From positions 372,001 through 436,000 of the forward strand of contig NZ_JAPJZH010000003.1 in assembly GCF_027889715.1 (NCBI RefSeq): DNA of 64,000 nt, given 5' to 3'. The notes below the pieces were generated by a model that did no database searches, was not told the DNA's origin, and saw only the letters and a program-made list of their open reading frames with translations. Shown here piece by piece: positions 36,415 through 44,885 of the stretch; position 1 is the stretch's first letter; every line of letters starts with the position of its first letter. This DNA is from Allohoeflea poritis. Lineage in GTDB: Bacteria; Pseudomonadota; Alphaproteobacteria; Rhizobiales; Rhizobiaceae. Position numbers and translations under genes: made by a program.

Positions 36415-36540
36415 TCACGATACCGCGATGAGGTTGAACCCTGGCGGAAGGGCCAGCAACACGATTTTCAGGTTGATGATCACAATAACTCCCAGATGAA
36501 CCGGGTTTGCACCGACATGTGCCAATTTTCCGGCCACTGG
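36415..36540 (-). pseudogene. 3' remnant of a TRAP large-permease (dctM) gene
   Basis: Read on -, this stretch gives KLAHVGANPVHLGVIV, then IINLKIVLLALPPGFNLIAVS and a stop. That lines up with the DctM segment of TRAP 2, which reads THFGVSPIQLGIIM, then IINLEIGLLTPPIGLNLLVAS. The same match is visible at DNA level (TTGATGATCA in both). Upstream (rightward) the similarity ends, and no start, N-terminal part or neighbouring dctQ/dctP is left. It is a truncated relic of about 40 codons between the AI-2E gene and the maoC-phaC operon. Confidence 0.72.
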
Positions 36541-36632
36541 CAGGTCTCGCCCCTGCAAAGCATTACCGGACATTGGATTCACACTGAAAGCTGCTTCAAG
36601 CCTGTTTGACGGCGGCAGTTCTCATCCTGGTT

Positions 36633-36659
36633 TGTCCGCTCAAGTCAACAATTCGTCCG
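36633..36659 (+). promoter_or_regulatory. AraC-type 27-bp operator, site upstream of maoC-phaC
   Basis: TGTCCG (36633-36638), N4, AGTCA (36643-36647), N6, CGTCCG (36654-36659): the same spacing as the five other sites and two mismatches to the half-site consensus. It lies 121-147 nt before the maoC start, in gene orientation. This places the PHA genes in the same proposed regulon as the alcohol/aldehyde genes. Confidence 0.6.
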
Positions 36660-36779
36660 ATCGCACCCTTGGCAGATGCGGGTCTGCTGAGCGATTCCAA
36701 TTGTCAAGATGAATGGTGGACGGCATGCCAGGACCTGCACCTGGCAATCGCCGCGGGGATACCGGAAGGAGTTTTGACG

Positions 36780-37259
36780 ATGAACGCGCAAGAGAAATAT
36801 CCGGACAGCTACACACTGGAGAATATCGAAGAGCACATCGGGCGAACTTTTGGTCCGGGAAGCCCGATCCCGGTCGGGCAGGATCGCATCAACGAATTTG
36901 CCGAGGTCACGGAAGATCGGCAGTGGATCCACACCGATGTCGCGCGTGCCAATGAGCGCAGCCCCTTCGGAGGAACGATCGCGCATGGTTATCTGACGTT
37001 GTCCTTGCTGGCGGCTGAGCAGATGAAGCTGGGACTGATCCCGAAAGGGTGCAGTGGCGCTATGAACTACGGTTTGGACAAGGTCAGATTTCTTGCTCCG
37101 GTTCCCAGCGGGGCGGACCTGCGGGTCTCTGCGGTATTGACGGGGATAGAGCGAAAAGAAGGCGGACGCGTTCTCATCCGGTCCAAGGTTACCGCACAAG
37201 CGGTGGGTGCCAGCGGACCCGCGCTTATTGCCGACACCCTTGCTCTGGCTTTCCGCTAG
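36780..37259 (+). CDS. MaoC-like dehydratase
   Basis: A 159-residue hot-dog-fold enoyl-CoA hydratase-like protein. The landmarks are VGQDRINEFAEVTEDRQWIHTDVARANERSPFGGTIAHGYLTLSL, with the Asp/His catalytic pair of the R-hydratase motif. The ATG at 36780 has GGAAGGAG 9 nt upstream; a longer frame from 36606 would read through the operator. R-specific hydratases supply (R)-3-hydroxyacyl-CoA from beta-oxidation to PHA synthase, and the phaC-like gene follows 24 nt later. Confidence 0.87.
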   Translation: MNAQEKYPDSYTLENIEEHIGRTFGPGSPIPVGQDRINEFAEVTEDRQWIHTDVARANERSPFGGTIAHGYLTLSLLAAEQMKLGLIPKGCSGAMNYGLDKVRFLAPVPSGADLRVSAVLTGIERKEGGRVLIRSKVTAQAVGASGPALIADTLALAFR

Positions 37260-37283
37260 TTCATCCAGACACGAGTATGCACC

Positions 37284-38915
37284 ATGACCAGGAAACGCGA
37301 AGAAAATGATCGCATCGTCGGATCCGTTGCCAGTTTCTACGCCGCGATGGCCCGGCAGCCGATGGACTTCGTTCGCCACGGTGTCAATTTCGGCAACCAG
37401 ATGTTCGGCATTCTCGGAGGTGCGGATACCGCTGATAAACACGCTGCCGACAAGCGATTCTCGGATCCCGTCTGGTCCAGCAACCATGCGTATCGTGCAC
37501 TGAAGAACAGTTATTTGTCGTGGTGCAAGAGCACGCAGGCATGGATCAACGACCTCGATATGGATGTGCGTGACAAGGAGCGGATCAGACTGCTTGCTGG
37601 AACAATCCTTGATGGATGGTCGCCGACGAACATGCTTGTCGGCAACCCGAGCGCGATGAAGAAAACACTTGAGACCGGGGGTGAAAACATACTGTCCGGG
37701 TTGCGCAATCTTGTTTCCGATCTTGCCAACAACGGCGCCATGCCATCGTCGGTCGACAGGTCGCAATTCCAGGTCGGTGAAAACCTTGGCATCAGCAAAG
37801 GCGATGTTGTCGACCGCGACGAGTTGCGCGAGTTGATCCAGTACAAAGCCCAAACGGACAAGGTCCACGGCACACCGATCCTTATCGTTCCGCCACAGAT
37901 CAACAAATTCTATATTTGGGACCTCTCGCCCGGTCGCAGCCTTGTCGAGTTTCTGATTCAGCAGGGATTTTCCGTGTTCATAGTTTCGTGGCGCAATCCT
38001 GGTCCAAAAGACGCGGAATACGGACTGGATGACTACGTGCAGTCCCTCGATCGTGCGTCCGAGGTCGTTTCAAAGATAAGCAGGGCGAAGAAAATTCACA
38101 TCGCAGGCGCCTGTTCAGGAGGGATCAGCCTGTCCCTGTTGCTGAGCTACTGGGCGGCAAAAGGCATCGACCGTGCCGCCAGTGCGACCTTTCTCGTAAC
38201 CATTCTGGACACCGACGGTGCGTCCGATACGTCGATGGGATTGTTTGCAAATCTTGAAATCCTCACGCTTGCCAAGTCCATCTCACGCAGCAAAGGCATC
38301 GTACGAGGCCGCGATCTGGCCCGAGTCTTTGCACTGCTGAGACCCAACGATCTGATCTGGGCCTACTGGGTCAACAACTACCTGATGGGGGAAACGCCAC
38401 CGGCATTCGACATCCTGTACTGGAACGATGACACGACCAACATGACCGCGTCGCTGCATGGAGACTACATTGCGCTTCTGGAGGAAAACGGGATCAAAAC
38501 CCGTCGCGCTTCCGTCCTGAATGAACAGGTCGATCTGTCGCGGGTGACCTGCGATAGCTTTGTTCTCGGAGGCTCGACGGATCACATCACGCCTTGGAAA
38601 GGCTGCTACCGAACCGTCGAGATGCTGGGCGGCAAATCAGAATTTGTCCTTAGCTCCAGCGGTCATATTCAGGCGATCGTAAATCCGCCATCCAATCAGA
38701 AAGCAAAGTTTCGCACGATGGATGAATTGCCGAAAAGTACCGAGGCCTTTCTGGAGAACAGCTCAGAGATCGAAGGGACCTGGTGGCTACATTGGGCCGA
38801 GTGGCTGAAGCAAAGGTCCCAAAAGGAAAAGGCTGCGCCCGGATCCTCCGGGAACGCCGAATTCATGCCTTTGTGCGCAGCACCTGGCAAATATGTGCTC
38901 GAAGGAGAGAGCTGA
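37284..38915 (+). CDS. phaC: PHA synthase (PhaC-like)
   Basis: A 543-residue poly(3-hydroxyalkanoate) synthase of the alpha/beta-hydrolase superfamily. The lipase-like box is GACSGG with Cys277 as nucleophile. VPPQINKFYIWDLSPGRSLVEFLIQQGFSVFIVSWRNP is the strongly conserved core. The catalytic Asp and His are in GGSTDHITPWKGCY and SSSGHIQAIVNPP. Length fits class I/II. It polymerises hydroxyacyl-CoA on the granule surface. A maoC gene lies upstream and a depolymerase-like gene starts at the next base after its stop, so the cluster fits medium-chain PHA turnover fed by beta-oxidation. Confidence 0.88.
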   Translation: MTRKREENDRIVGSVASFYAAMARQPMDFVRHGVNFGNQMFGILGGADTADKHAADKRFSDPVWSSNHAYRALKNSYLSWCKSTQAWINDLDMDVRDKERIRLLAGTILDGWSPTNMLVGNPSAMKKTLETGGENILSGLRNLVSDLANNGAMPSSVDRSQFQVGENLGISKGDVVDRDELRELIQYKAQTDKVHGTPILIVPPQINKFYIWDLSPGRSLVEFLIQQGFSVFIVSWRNPGPKDAEYGLDDYVQSLDRASEVVSKISRAKKIHIAGACSGGISLSLLLSYWAAKGIDRAASATFLVTILDTDGASDTSMGLFANLEILTLAKSISRSKGIVRGRDLARVFALLRPNDLIWAYWVNNYLMGETPPAFDILYWNDDTTNMTASLHGDYIALLEENGIKTRRASVLNEQVDLSRVTCDSFVLGGSTDHITPWKGCYRTVEMLGGKSEFVLSSSGHIQAIVNPPSNQKAKFRTMDELPKSTEAFLENSSEIEGTWWLHWAEWLKQRSQKEKAAPGSSGNAEFMPLCAAPGKYVLEGES

Positions 38916-39746
38916 ATGCAGGGCGGCTCCGAAGCGGCAAGCACACAATTTGTTGTCGGCACGATCAAGATTTGGGGGCGACCGGTCAGATATGCAAGAC
39001 ACGATCCGCCGCACGCGGAAACAACACTTCTTTTGTTCAACGGCATCGGCGCCAATCTGGAAAGCGCTGAGCGCTTTATCACAAGTTTTCAGAACGTTCG
39101 CGTAATTACCTTTGATGTCCCGGGAGTCGGCGGGACTCCAACGCCAACGCTACCCTACCGGATGTCGCACATTGCTGACATGGCCGCAGCCCTTTTGGAC
39201 CGGCTTGACATTCACAAGGTGCACGTGTTTGGCGTCTCATGGGGTGGCGGAGCAGCGCAACAGTTTGCATGGATGTATCAGGAACGTTGCCTGTCGCTGA
39301 CACTGGCGGCAACCACGTCCGGCGCCATCATGATACCCGGATCGCCGAAAGCCTTGATAAGAATGGTGACGCCGAGACGGTATTCTGATCCAAACTTCAT
39401 GTTCAAGAACGCAGCGCATCTTTATGGCGGCACCGTTGCCGTTCAACAGGAACTCATGCGCGAGTTTGTCGAGGCGCTCGATCATGGAACACCGGTCGGA
39501 TACATTTACCAGTTGATCGCCATGGTCGGCTGGACGAGTTGGCACTACTTGTCCCGCCTGGATCTCCCCGCTCTTGTGCTGATGGGCGAGGAAGATCCAA
39601 TCGTTCCGGTGTCAAATGGCCGGGTACTGACCAGCCGCCTGAAGCGGGCCACCCTGGAAACAATGCCATGCGGTCATCTATTCATAATAACAATGCCGGC
39701 GGAAACGGCCCGACGCGTTGAACGTTTCGTCCTTGAGGGGCTTTGA
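38916..39746 (+). CDS. phaZ: Intracellular PHA depolymerase-like alpha/beta hydrolase (PhaZ-like)
   Basis: A 276-residue alpha/beta hydrolase. The nucleophile elbow is GVSWGG, the Asp region is LVLMGEEDPIVPV and the His region is PCGHLFIITMP. The start (VGTIKIWGRPVRYARH, then LLLFNGIGANLESAERFI) matches the PhaZ that lies beside phaC in pseudomonad-type mcl-PHA loci. The ATG directly follows the phaC stop. It would release 3-hydroxy acids from granules. Annotation as an unspecified alpha/beta hydrolase is the fallback. Confidence 0.8.
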   Translation: MQGGSEAASTQFVVGTIKIWGRPVRYARHDPPHAETTLLLFNGIGANLESAERFITSFQNVRVITFDVPGVGGTPTPTLPYRMSHIADMAAALLDRLDIHKVHVFGVSWGGGAAQQFAWMYQERCLSLTLAATTSGAIMIPGSPKALIRMVTPRRYSDPNFMFKNAAHLYGGTVAVQQELMREFVEALDHGTPVGYIYQLIAMVGWTSWHYLSRLDLPALVLMGEEDPIVPVSNGRVLTSRLKRATLETMPCGHLFIITMPAETARRVERFVLEGL

Positions 39747-40978
39747 AAGCCTTTAAAATGGCCAGCGTCCGCTTTGATATGCCGATGATGCATCGTGTCG
39801 CAACCGGCGCACTTGTCGGGCTCATCGCGATCTACTTGGGCACCTTCCTGATTGAGCATCATCATTGGTTGATCGGCCTTGTTCGCGCCGCGGCCGGAGC
39901 AGGTGTCGTTGGCGCATTGGCGGATTGGTTCGCGGTGGTTGCGCTGTTTCGCCATCCGCTTGGCATGCCAATCCCGCATACGGCGCTTTTGCCCCGCAAT
40001 CAGAACAGGGTTGCTGACAATGTCGGGCGCTTCATAAAGGAGAATTTTCTGCGCCCGGAACTCGTGGCAGAAAAGATCCGCGGCGGCGGCTTCTCGTCGC
40101 AACTGGCAAGCTGGGTGGTTGACGGAGCGCAGTCTGGTTTTATCCGGCAGACCTTGCAGACCATTGCACGCGTTTTGAGGGCTGATACGCCTGAGCCGCT
40201 TCACCGGCTTCTCGCCGATCTTATCCGCAAGGCATCTCAGGAAAAGGCTGGGCATGCCGGACTTGCGCAGGAGATTTCGCGGTTTCTGGAATATGGTCTG
40301 CGCGGCGACGCCTTGTCGGAAATCGTCGTCTATATGCGGGACACCGTTCACAGGAACCGTCGCGAAGTGGACCGGCTTGTCAGGGCAAACAGCCGTTGGT
40401 GGATTGCGTCCCGTGTGGACCGGAATGTTTCGGACATGATCGTCAATAGCGTGCTTTCCGTACTGGACGATCTAGCCCAACCTGACGGCGCTCTGCGCGC
40501 CGATTTCGAACATCTGGCAGGTTCAACGATCAGGGATCTGACGAAATCCCGGCGGCTCCAATCGCTGATTGAACAGGCGAGCGCGGGGTATGTGAACTCC
40601 AAAAGTTTTGAAAACAGGTTGCGCCATTTCGTGGACGCTGCAAAGAACCAGTTAGCCGACTATGCGGAAAGCGATGCAGTGGTCGCCGAGGTTCAAATTG
40701 CTGTCGGCAAGATGGCGGAGAACGTACTGAACAATCCTGAAATGCAGCGGTCACTGGATGACAAGGCCGCTGAAACGATCGCCGGCATAATTCCTGTTAT
40801 CCGGCCGGCGGTGGCCGCGTTCGTCACACAGACGATTTCGGAATGGGATCCGGATGTCCTGGTTGAGCGCTTCGAGGCTGAAGCTGGCCGCGACCTTCAG
40901 TTTATCCGGATCAATGGCGCTATTCTGGGTGCGATGATCGGGGGCGCGCTCTTTGCAATTGAGCGCGCCCTCGCATGA
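39743..40978 (+). CDS. DUF445 membrane protein
   Basis: A 411-residue protein of the DUF445 family. It has N-terminal hydrophobic helices (GALVGLIAIYLGTFLIE, then GVVGALADWFAVVALFRHPLG with the conserved ADWFAVVALF motif). A long, helical soluble region and a C-terminal helix follow (RINGAILGAMIGGALFAIERAL). The TTG at 39743 overlaps phaZ by 4 nt; an ATG at 39758 is a likely alternative. Function unknown. It is the last gene of the maoC-phaC-phaZ operon by spacing. Confidence 0.82.
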   Translation: MKAFKMASVRFDMPMMHRVATGALVGLIAIYLGTFLIEHHHWLIGLVRAAAGAGVVGALADWFAVVALFRHPLGMPIPHTALLPRNQNRVADNVGRFIKENFLRPELVAEKIRGGGFSSQLASWVVDGAQSGFIRQTLQTIARVLRADTPEPLHRLLADLIRKASQEKAGHAGLAQEISRFLEYGLRGDALSEIVVYMRDTVHRNRREVDRLVRANSRWWIASRVDRNVSDMIVNSVLSVLDDLAQPDGALRADFEHLAGSTIRDLTKSRRLQSLIEQASAGYVNSKSFENRLRHFVDAAKNQLADYAESDAVVAEVQIAVGKMAENVLNNPEMQRSLDDKAAETIAGIIPVIRPAVAAFVTQTISEWDPDVLVERFEAEAGRDLQFIRINGAILGAMIGGALFAIERALA

Positions 40979-41030
40979 TCGTTTGGACCAATCCGGAATA
41001 GCAGTACCGGTACACATCCCGGCCTTGTTG

Positions 41031-41477
41031 CTATGCCGACTTTTCTCTGGCTTTGGCAACGGTCTCGTCGACATATCCGAACAGCGGCGCCAGGGCCTCC
41101 TTGCTTTGCTGCTCGGCGACGTCGCTCAGGTCCTTGATCTGGCTGCCAATCAGTTCGATCTGATCGTTGAGGAACGCAGTGTGTTGAACGGCGACATCGG
41201 CGACGCTCGGGGCCTTGAGGATGTTACGGCCATGTTCGACAGTATTGTCGAGATTGGCGCGCAGGCAGTTGGCAAAGGCGCGTTCGAAGCGGATAAATCC
41301 CTTAAACGTCAGTTGAGCGGTTTCTCCGGCTATCGAGCCGAAGCGGCCCGCATTTGAACCATACCGGCTCAGATTCCTGGCGGCGTTCTGATAGGTCGAC
41401 GATACGGTCTCAACAACGGTCAGTTTGTTATTTTGGGCGGGTGCCTTTCCGGGCGATGCGGATTTTGCGGTTGCCAT
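41031..41477 (-). CDS. Phasin family protein
   Basis: A 148-residue granule-associated protein. It is almost entirely helical, with a coiled-coil-prone centre (AFANCLRANLDNTVEHGRNILKAPSVADVAVQHTAFLNDQIELIGSQIKDLSDVAEQQSKEAL), the phasin pattern. The N-terminus is rich in Ala, Ser, Pro and Lys. The ATG at 41477 is chosen for GGAG 8 nt upstream; the open frame extends to 41567 but would cross the PhaR-type sites. It is convergent with the phaC operon and coats PHA granules. Confidence 0.82.
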   Translation of the reverse strand: MATAKSASPGKAPAQNNKLTVVETVSSTYQNAARNLSRYGSNAGRFGSIAGETAQLTFKGFIRFERAFANCLRANLDNTVEHGRNILKAPSVADVAVQHTAFLNDQIELIGSQIKDLSDVAEQQSKEALAPLFGYVDETVAKAREKSA

Positions 41478-41542
41478 TTTGACTCTCCATGGGGTTTGAA
41501 AATTGCTGTTTGCTTTGAGGCTCAACCATACCCCAATTCGCG

Positions 41543-41572
41543 TTGCATTGCAACATAAATGCTGCATTGCAG
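41543..41572. promoter_or_regulatory. Two PhaR-type operator sites before the phasin gene
   Basis: TTGCATTGCAA (41543-41553) and CTGCATTGCAG (41562-41572) are perfect inverted repeats whose centres are 19 bp apart. The second is an exact match to CTGC-N3-GCAG, the recognition pattern described for the PHA repressor PhaR of Paracoccus. They lie 66-95 nt before the phasin ATG, so PHA-responsive repression of the phasin is likely. No phaR gene is in the window. Confidence 0.72.
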
Positions 41573-41757
41573 CATAAATTTTGTTATATTTATCAGCTAT
41601 TTACAAGAAAATTGCCTATCCGGGATGACTGATTGGAAGCCGGTATCCGGGCCGCTCTTTCGTTTGTGCGCGACCCTTCCAACATGTTTGAAGCCTGGAC
41701 TACGAGCAGGACAATCGCCGGAGCGTTGCTCGCGTGAGCGATGACGGTTTGCGCGGC

Positions 41758-43017
41758 TCAGTCCAGCAAAAATTGCGTTAGCTCAGGGATGAAGGTGACC
41801 ATCAACAGCATCGCAATCATGAGCACAATGAAGGGAATGACCGAGAGACTGACCTCGGCAAACCGTTTCTTGAATGCACCGGAGGCGACGAGAAGGTTCA
41901 ATCCGATTGGTGGTGTCAGCAGTCCGATTTCCAGATTGATGATCATTATAATCCCAAGCTGAATCGGGCTCACACCGAAATGTGTGGCCGCAGCCAGCAT
42001 GACGGGCCCCAAAAGCAGAACTGCGGAAATAACGTCGATCAGGCATCCGATCAGCAGCAGTGCGACATTCAGGGCCAGGAGGAATGTCCACTTGTTGTCG
42101 AAGGTGGCCTGAATCCAATCGGCAAAGTCGCCGGGCACGCCTTCGATGGCAAGGACCGATTTCAGCGAGAGCGCAACAGCGACAATCGGAAACAACGTTC
42201 CCAGCATCACTGCGGTTGAAACGGCTTCGTCGAAGAAATCCTTCGCCGACAATTCCCGATAGACCAGCAGTTCGACCAGAATGGCATATCCGACCGCAAC
42301 CGCAGCTGCCTCGGTGGGCGAAAAATACCCCGAATAAATACCCCCGAGCAGGATGACCGGGGTCATGAGCGCAAAGATTCCCTTGCGGATGGCGGTCAGC
42401 AGACGCACCAGAGAAAACACACCCCGTTCATTCCCGAGGTTCGTGACCATGCTGTAGGCCGCCAGAATTGCCGTCAGCAGCAGACCGGGAATGATACCCG
42501 CCAGGAAAAGGTCGGCGACGCTGGTTTCGGTGACGATCCCGTAGATGATAAGCGGGATGGATGGCGGGATGAGTATACCAAGCGTGCCTGCCGAGGTCAC
42601 GGCGCCGATCGAGAACTTTTCGCTGTATCCGGACTCCTTGAGAGCCGGATACATGACCACGCCCACCGCCAGCAAAGTTGCTGCCGAAGACCCGGAGACT
42701 GCCGCAAACAGCGCGCAGGACAGGACCGTCGCCATGCCGAGGCCGCCCGGCATCCAGTCGGTTGCTGCGCGCACCATGGCGATCAGGTCACGCGCGATCG
42801 AGCCCCGCGCCATCAGTTTGCCGGCGATTATGTACATCGGAATGGCCAGCAGAACGTGGTTGTCCATGGACGACCAGAGATCCTCCAGTACATAGAGGAC
42901 GGTGCCGCCACTCCAGACCACCTGAATATAGGCTGTCACGACCAGAAGTATCAGGACCACGTTTTGACGCAGTACCAGCATCAGAAGAACGGTACCAAGC
43001 AGCAGGGTCGCTTCCAT
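41758..43017 (-). CDS. TRAP transporter 2, large permease (DctM type)
   Basis: A 419-residue membrane protein with the DctM landmarks FAAVSGSSAATLLAVG, GTLGILIPPSIPLIIYGIV, YFSPTEAAAVAVGYA and LTPPIGLNLLVASGAF. It begins 3 nt after the small permease stop. A decayed relative of its 3' end lies at 36415-36540. Upstream regulation by the 27-bp element ties it to the alcohol/aldehyde regulon. Confidence 0.92.
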   Translation of the reverse strand: MEATLLLGTVLLMLVLRQNVVLILLVVTAYIQVVWSGGTVLYVLEDLWSSMDNHVLLAIPMYIIAGKLMARGSIARDLIAMVRAATDWMPGGLGMATVLSCALFAAVSGSSAATLLAVGVVMYPALKESGYSEKFSIGAVTSAGTLGILIPPSIPLIIYGIVTETSVADLFLAGIIPGLLLTAILAAYSMVTNLGNERGVFSLVRLLTAIRKGIFALMTPVILLGGIYSGYFSPTEAAAVAVGYAILVELLVYRELSAKDFFDEAVSTAVMLGTLFPIVAVALSLKSVLAIEGVPGDFADWIQATFDNKWTFLLALNVALLLIGCLIDVISAVLLLGPVMLAAATHFGVSPIQLGIIMIINLEIGLLTPPIGLNLLVASGAFKKRFAEVSLSVIPFIVLMIAMLLMVTFIPELTQFLLD

Positions 43018-43020
43018 GGC

Positions 43021-43494
43021 CTATGTCCTTCCCAGTTGCTCTTTTGCGGCCGGGTTCAAGGCAAAGACGAAATGTTTGATTGCCGAGGAAGCCATCGCGT
43101 AAGGAACAACGATCTGAACTGGCCACAGCGTGAGATTGATCACCGGCACACGGTCCGAGAAATTCCGTGACTCAACGACAAACTCCACTGCGAAATAGGC
43201 GAAGCCCGCAAACAGGATTGCAGAGATCAGGTCGCCCAACCTGTCCACCCAGGAAAAAGCAAGGATCCCGTCGGCGAATTCCGGCCGAAAGTGGGCCTGG
43301 CGCCCTGTCGCAAGTGTCAGCCCGATCATGCCTGCCAATATGCTGAGCAAAATCGCGCTTTGCTGTGCGCCCCATAGCGACCGCGACAGGAATTCTCTTG
43401 AAAACACGTCTGCTAACAGCAGAAGAGTTGTAGCGGCATAGGCTAATGCCGCCACAATCGCCTCCGTTTGCATAAGTAAACGAAGAATCTTCAT
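43021..43494 (-). CDS. TRAP transporter 2, small permease (DctQ type)
   Basis: A 157-residue four-helix membrane protein. It has TEAIVAALAYAATTLLLLADVFSREFL, the DctQ helix with the conserved DVFSR turn, and three further hydrophobic segments. It lies between the binding protein (5 nt) and the large permease (3 nt), so the three form one operon. Confidence 0.87.
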   Translation of the reverse strand: MKILRLLMQTEAIVAALAYAATTLLLLADVFSREFLSRSLWGAQQSAILLSILAGMIGLTLATGRQAHFRPEFADGILAFSWVDRLGDLISAILFAGFAYFAVEFVVESRNFSDRVPVINLTLWPVQIVVPYAMASSAIKHFVFALNPAAKEQLGRT

Positions 43495-43499
43495 GGCCT

Positions 43500-44501
43500 T
43501 CAGCTTCCGCAGTCAGCCTTGGCTGTCTCGATCTTTTCAAGAAGCGACACGGCCTTTGGACCAAGTTGTTCGACCAGTTCCTCGCGCAAGCCCTCGGAAG
43601 AGGCCTTCCATGCGGCGATCTGTTCGTCGTTCAGTCGCACCACCGGCAGCCCGGCGCCCTCTACCTTTTTCAGAAGCGCTTCCTGCGTGCCAAGGATCGT
43701 GGCTGACATGGCCGGGCCGGTCTCTTCGAAGACCTTCAGCCACTCCTTTTCCTGATCCGACAGTTTTTTGTAACTGCGTTCGGAAATCGCCACCGTGCCA
43801 ATCGGACGCGCATGGTCGCTGACGGTGATGTGCGGCGCGACCTTGTGAGTTCCGATAGCAATGCCGAAAAGCCCCGGCAGGAAGGCAGATTCGACGTTGC
43901 CGGTCTGCAGCGCCGGGATCGTATCCGACGTTCCCATCGGCACGCCGACCGCGCCGAGACGCCTTGCGAAAGCTTCGTCCGAAGTGGTCGCGGCTACGCG
44001 CAGTTTTTTTCCTGACAGCGCATCGGGCGTCAGAGCAGGCGCCTCCTTTGAGAAGGTCACGTAGTGTCCGATTTCCATCCACGTCAGCGGTACCAGGCCG
44101 GCTTCCAACAGGTTGGGACCAAGAATATCCGACATGTGGTTGTAGGCGACGCAAGTGCCTTGTTCGACAGTGTCGAACAAATAGGGCGTTGAGAAAACGT
44201 CGACCTCCTGACCGATCAGAGACAATGGTATGTTGGACACCATGACGATGTCGACACGGCCTTTCATACCCTGTCGCAGGATCGTCTGTTCGTCTCCCAA
44301 CTGCGCGTCACCGATTACTTCGATCTTGAGCTCGCCACCGGACTTCTCCGCGATCTGATCCGCGACGCTCTGTGCCCACTGCCCCCAGGGCGAGTTCATC
44401 GGCGCAACGGTTGCGGCGCGCAAGGTTGTTTCCGCCGATGCCGGCGAACTCAACAGGCCAATAGCTGTCGCGCAGATTGCCGCGATACATTTGATTTTCA
44501 T
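43500..44501 (-). CDS. TRAP transporter 2, solute-binding protein (DctP type)
   Basis: A 333-residue periplasmic binding protein with signal MKIKCIAAICATAIGLLSSPASAE. LRAATVAPMNSPWGQWAQSVADQIAEKSGGELKIEVIGDAQLG is the DctP N-terminus. GKKLRVAATTSDEAFARRLGAVGVPMGTSDTIPALQTGNVES holds the usual Arg that contacts a carboxylate ligand. The ATG at 44501 has AGGAGG 7 nt upstream; the longer frame to 44627 has no signal peptide at its start. The Arg and the neighbouring acyl-CoA synthetase suggest an organic acid ligand. Confidence 0.9.
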   Translation of the reverse strand: MKIKCIAAICATAIGLLSSPASAETTLRAATVAPMNSPWGQWAQSVADQIAEKSGGELKIEVIGDAQLGDEQTILRQGMKGRVDIVMVSNIPLSLIGQEVDVFSTPYLFDTVEQGTCVAYNHMSDILGPNLLEAGLVPLTWMEIGHYVTFSKEAPALTPDALSGKKLRVAATTSDEAFARRLGAVGVPMGTSDTIPALQTGNVESAFLPGLFGIAIGTHKVAPHITVSDHARPIGTVAISERSYKKLSDQEKEWLKVFEETGPAMSATILGTQEALLKKVEGAGLPVVRLNDEQIAAWKASSEGLREELVEQLGPKAVSLLEKIETAKADCGS

Positions 44502-44709
44502 TGGTTCCTCCTGAACTGACTGCATTTTTTGCGTCCGATTGGGGCTTTCTCTCTCCGGTGAGCCGACACTGCGGGCCTTTCCTGCAGACCCGTTCGCAGG
44601 ATCAGTCGGCCTGACGACCTGCGACATTGTTCGCGTGTTTCACCGATACCTCCCGACCTCCGCAGTAAACAGCTTTGCGGCATTGTCGGTGCTTTCGCTA
44701 TGGTGCCAG

Positions 44710-44736
44710 CGGACACATAGTTGACACATTCGGCCA
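44710..44736 (-). promoter_or_regulatory. AraC-type 27-bp operator, site upstream of TRAP 2
   Basis: In gene orientation it reads TGGCCG-N4-TGTCA-N6-TGTCCG (on + CGGACA at 44710-44715, TGACA at 44722-44726, CGGCCA at 44731-44736). All three half-sites match the consensus. It lies 209-235 nt before the dctP start. Confidence 0.72.
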
Positions 44737-44816
44737 GCGTGAGATCGGGCGCTATTTCGGCCGTCGGCTAGCGTTTTTCAGGCGACCGGTGCCGTATACC
44801 CAGCCGGGTAGCTGAG

Positions 44817-44853
44817 ACGAAAAACCGCTCCGCAAAAATTCCGCGGAACGGTT
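44817..44853 (-). terminator. Rho-independent terminator of the acyl-CoA synthetase unit
   Basis: On -, AACCGTTCCGC (44843-44853) pairs with GCGGAGCGGTT (44823-44833), one G-T pair, around a 9-nt loop, followed by a T run and C. It lies 33 nt after the synthetase stop and separates this unit from the TRAP 2 operon. Confidence 0.82.
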
Positions 44854-44885
44854 CCATCACAGCGGTTTGCCGCAAAATCGAGGAC

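Larger units (their letters stand above)
44502..44885. other. Gap holding the TRAP 2 promoter and the acyl-CoA synthetase terminator
   Basis: 384 nt between two - strand genes. It contains operator site 44710-44736 and the terminator at 44817-44853, both listed separately. No gene seen. Confidence 0.6.
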
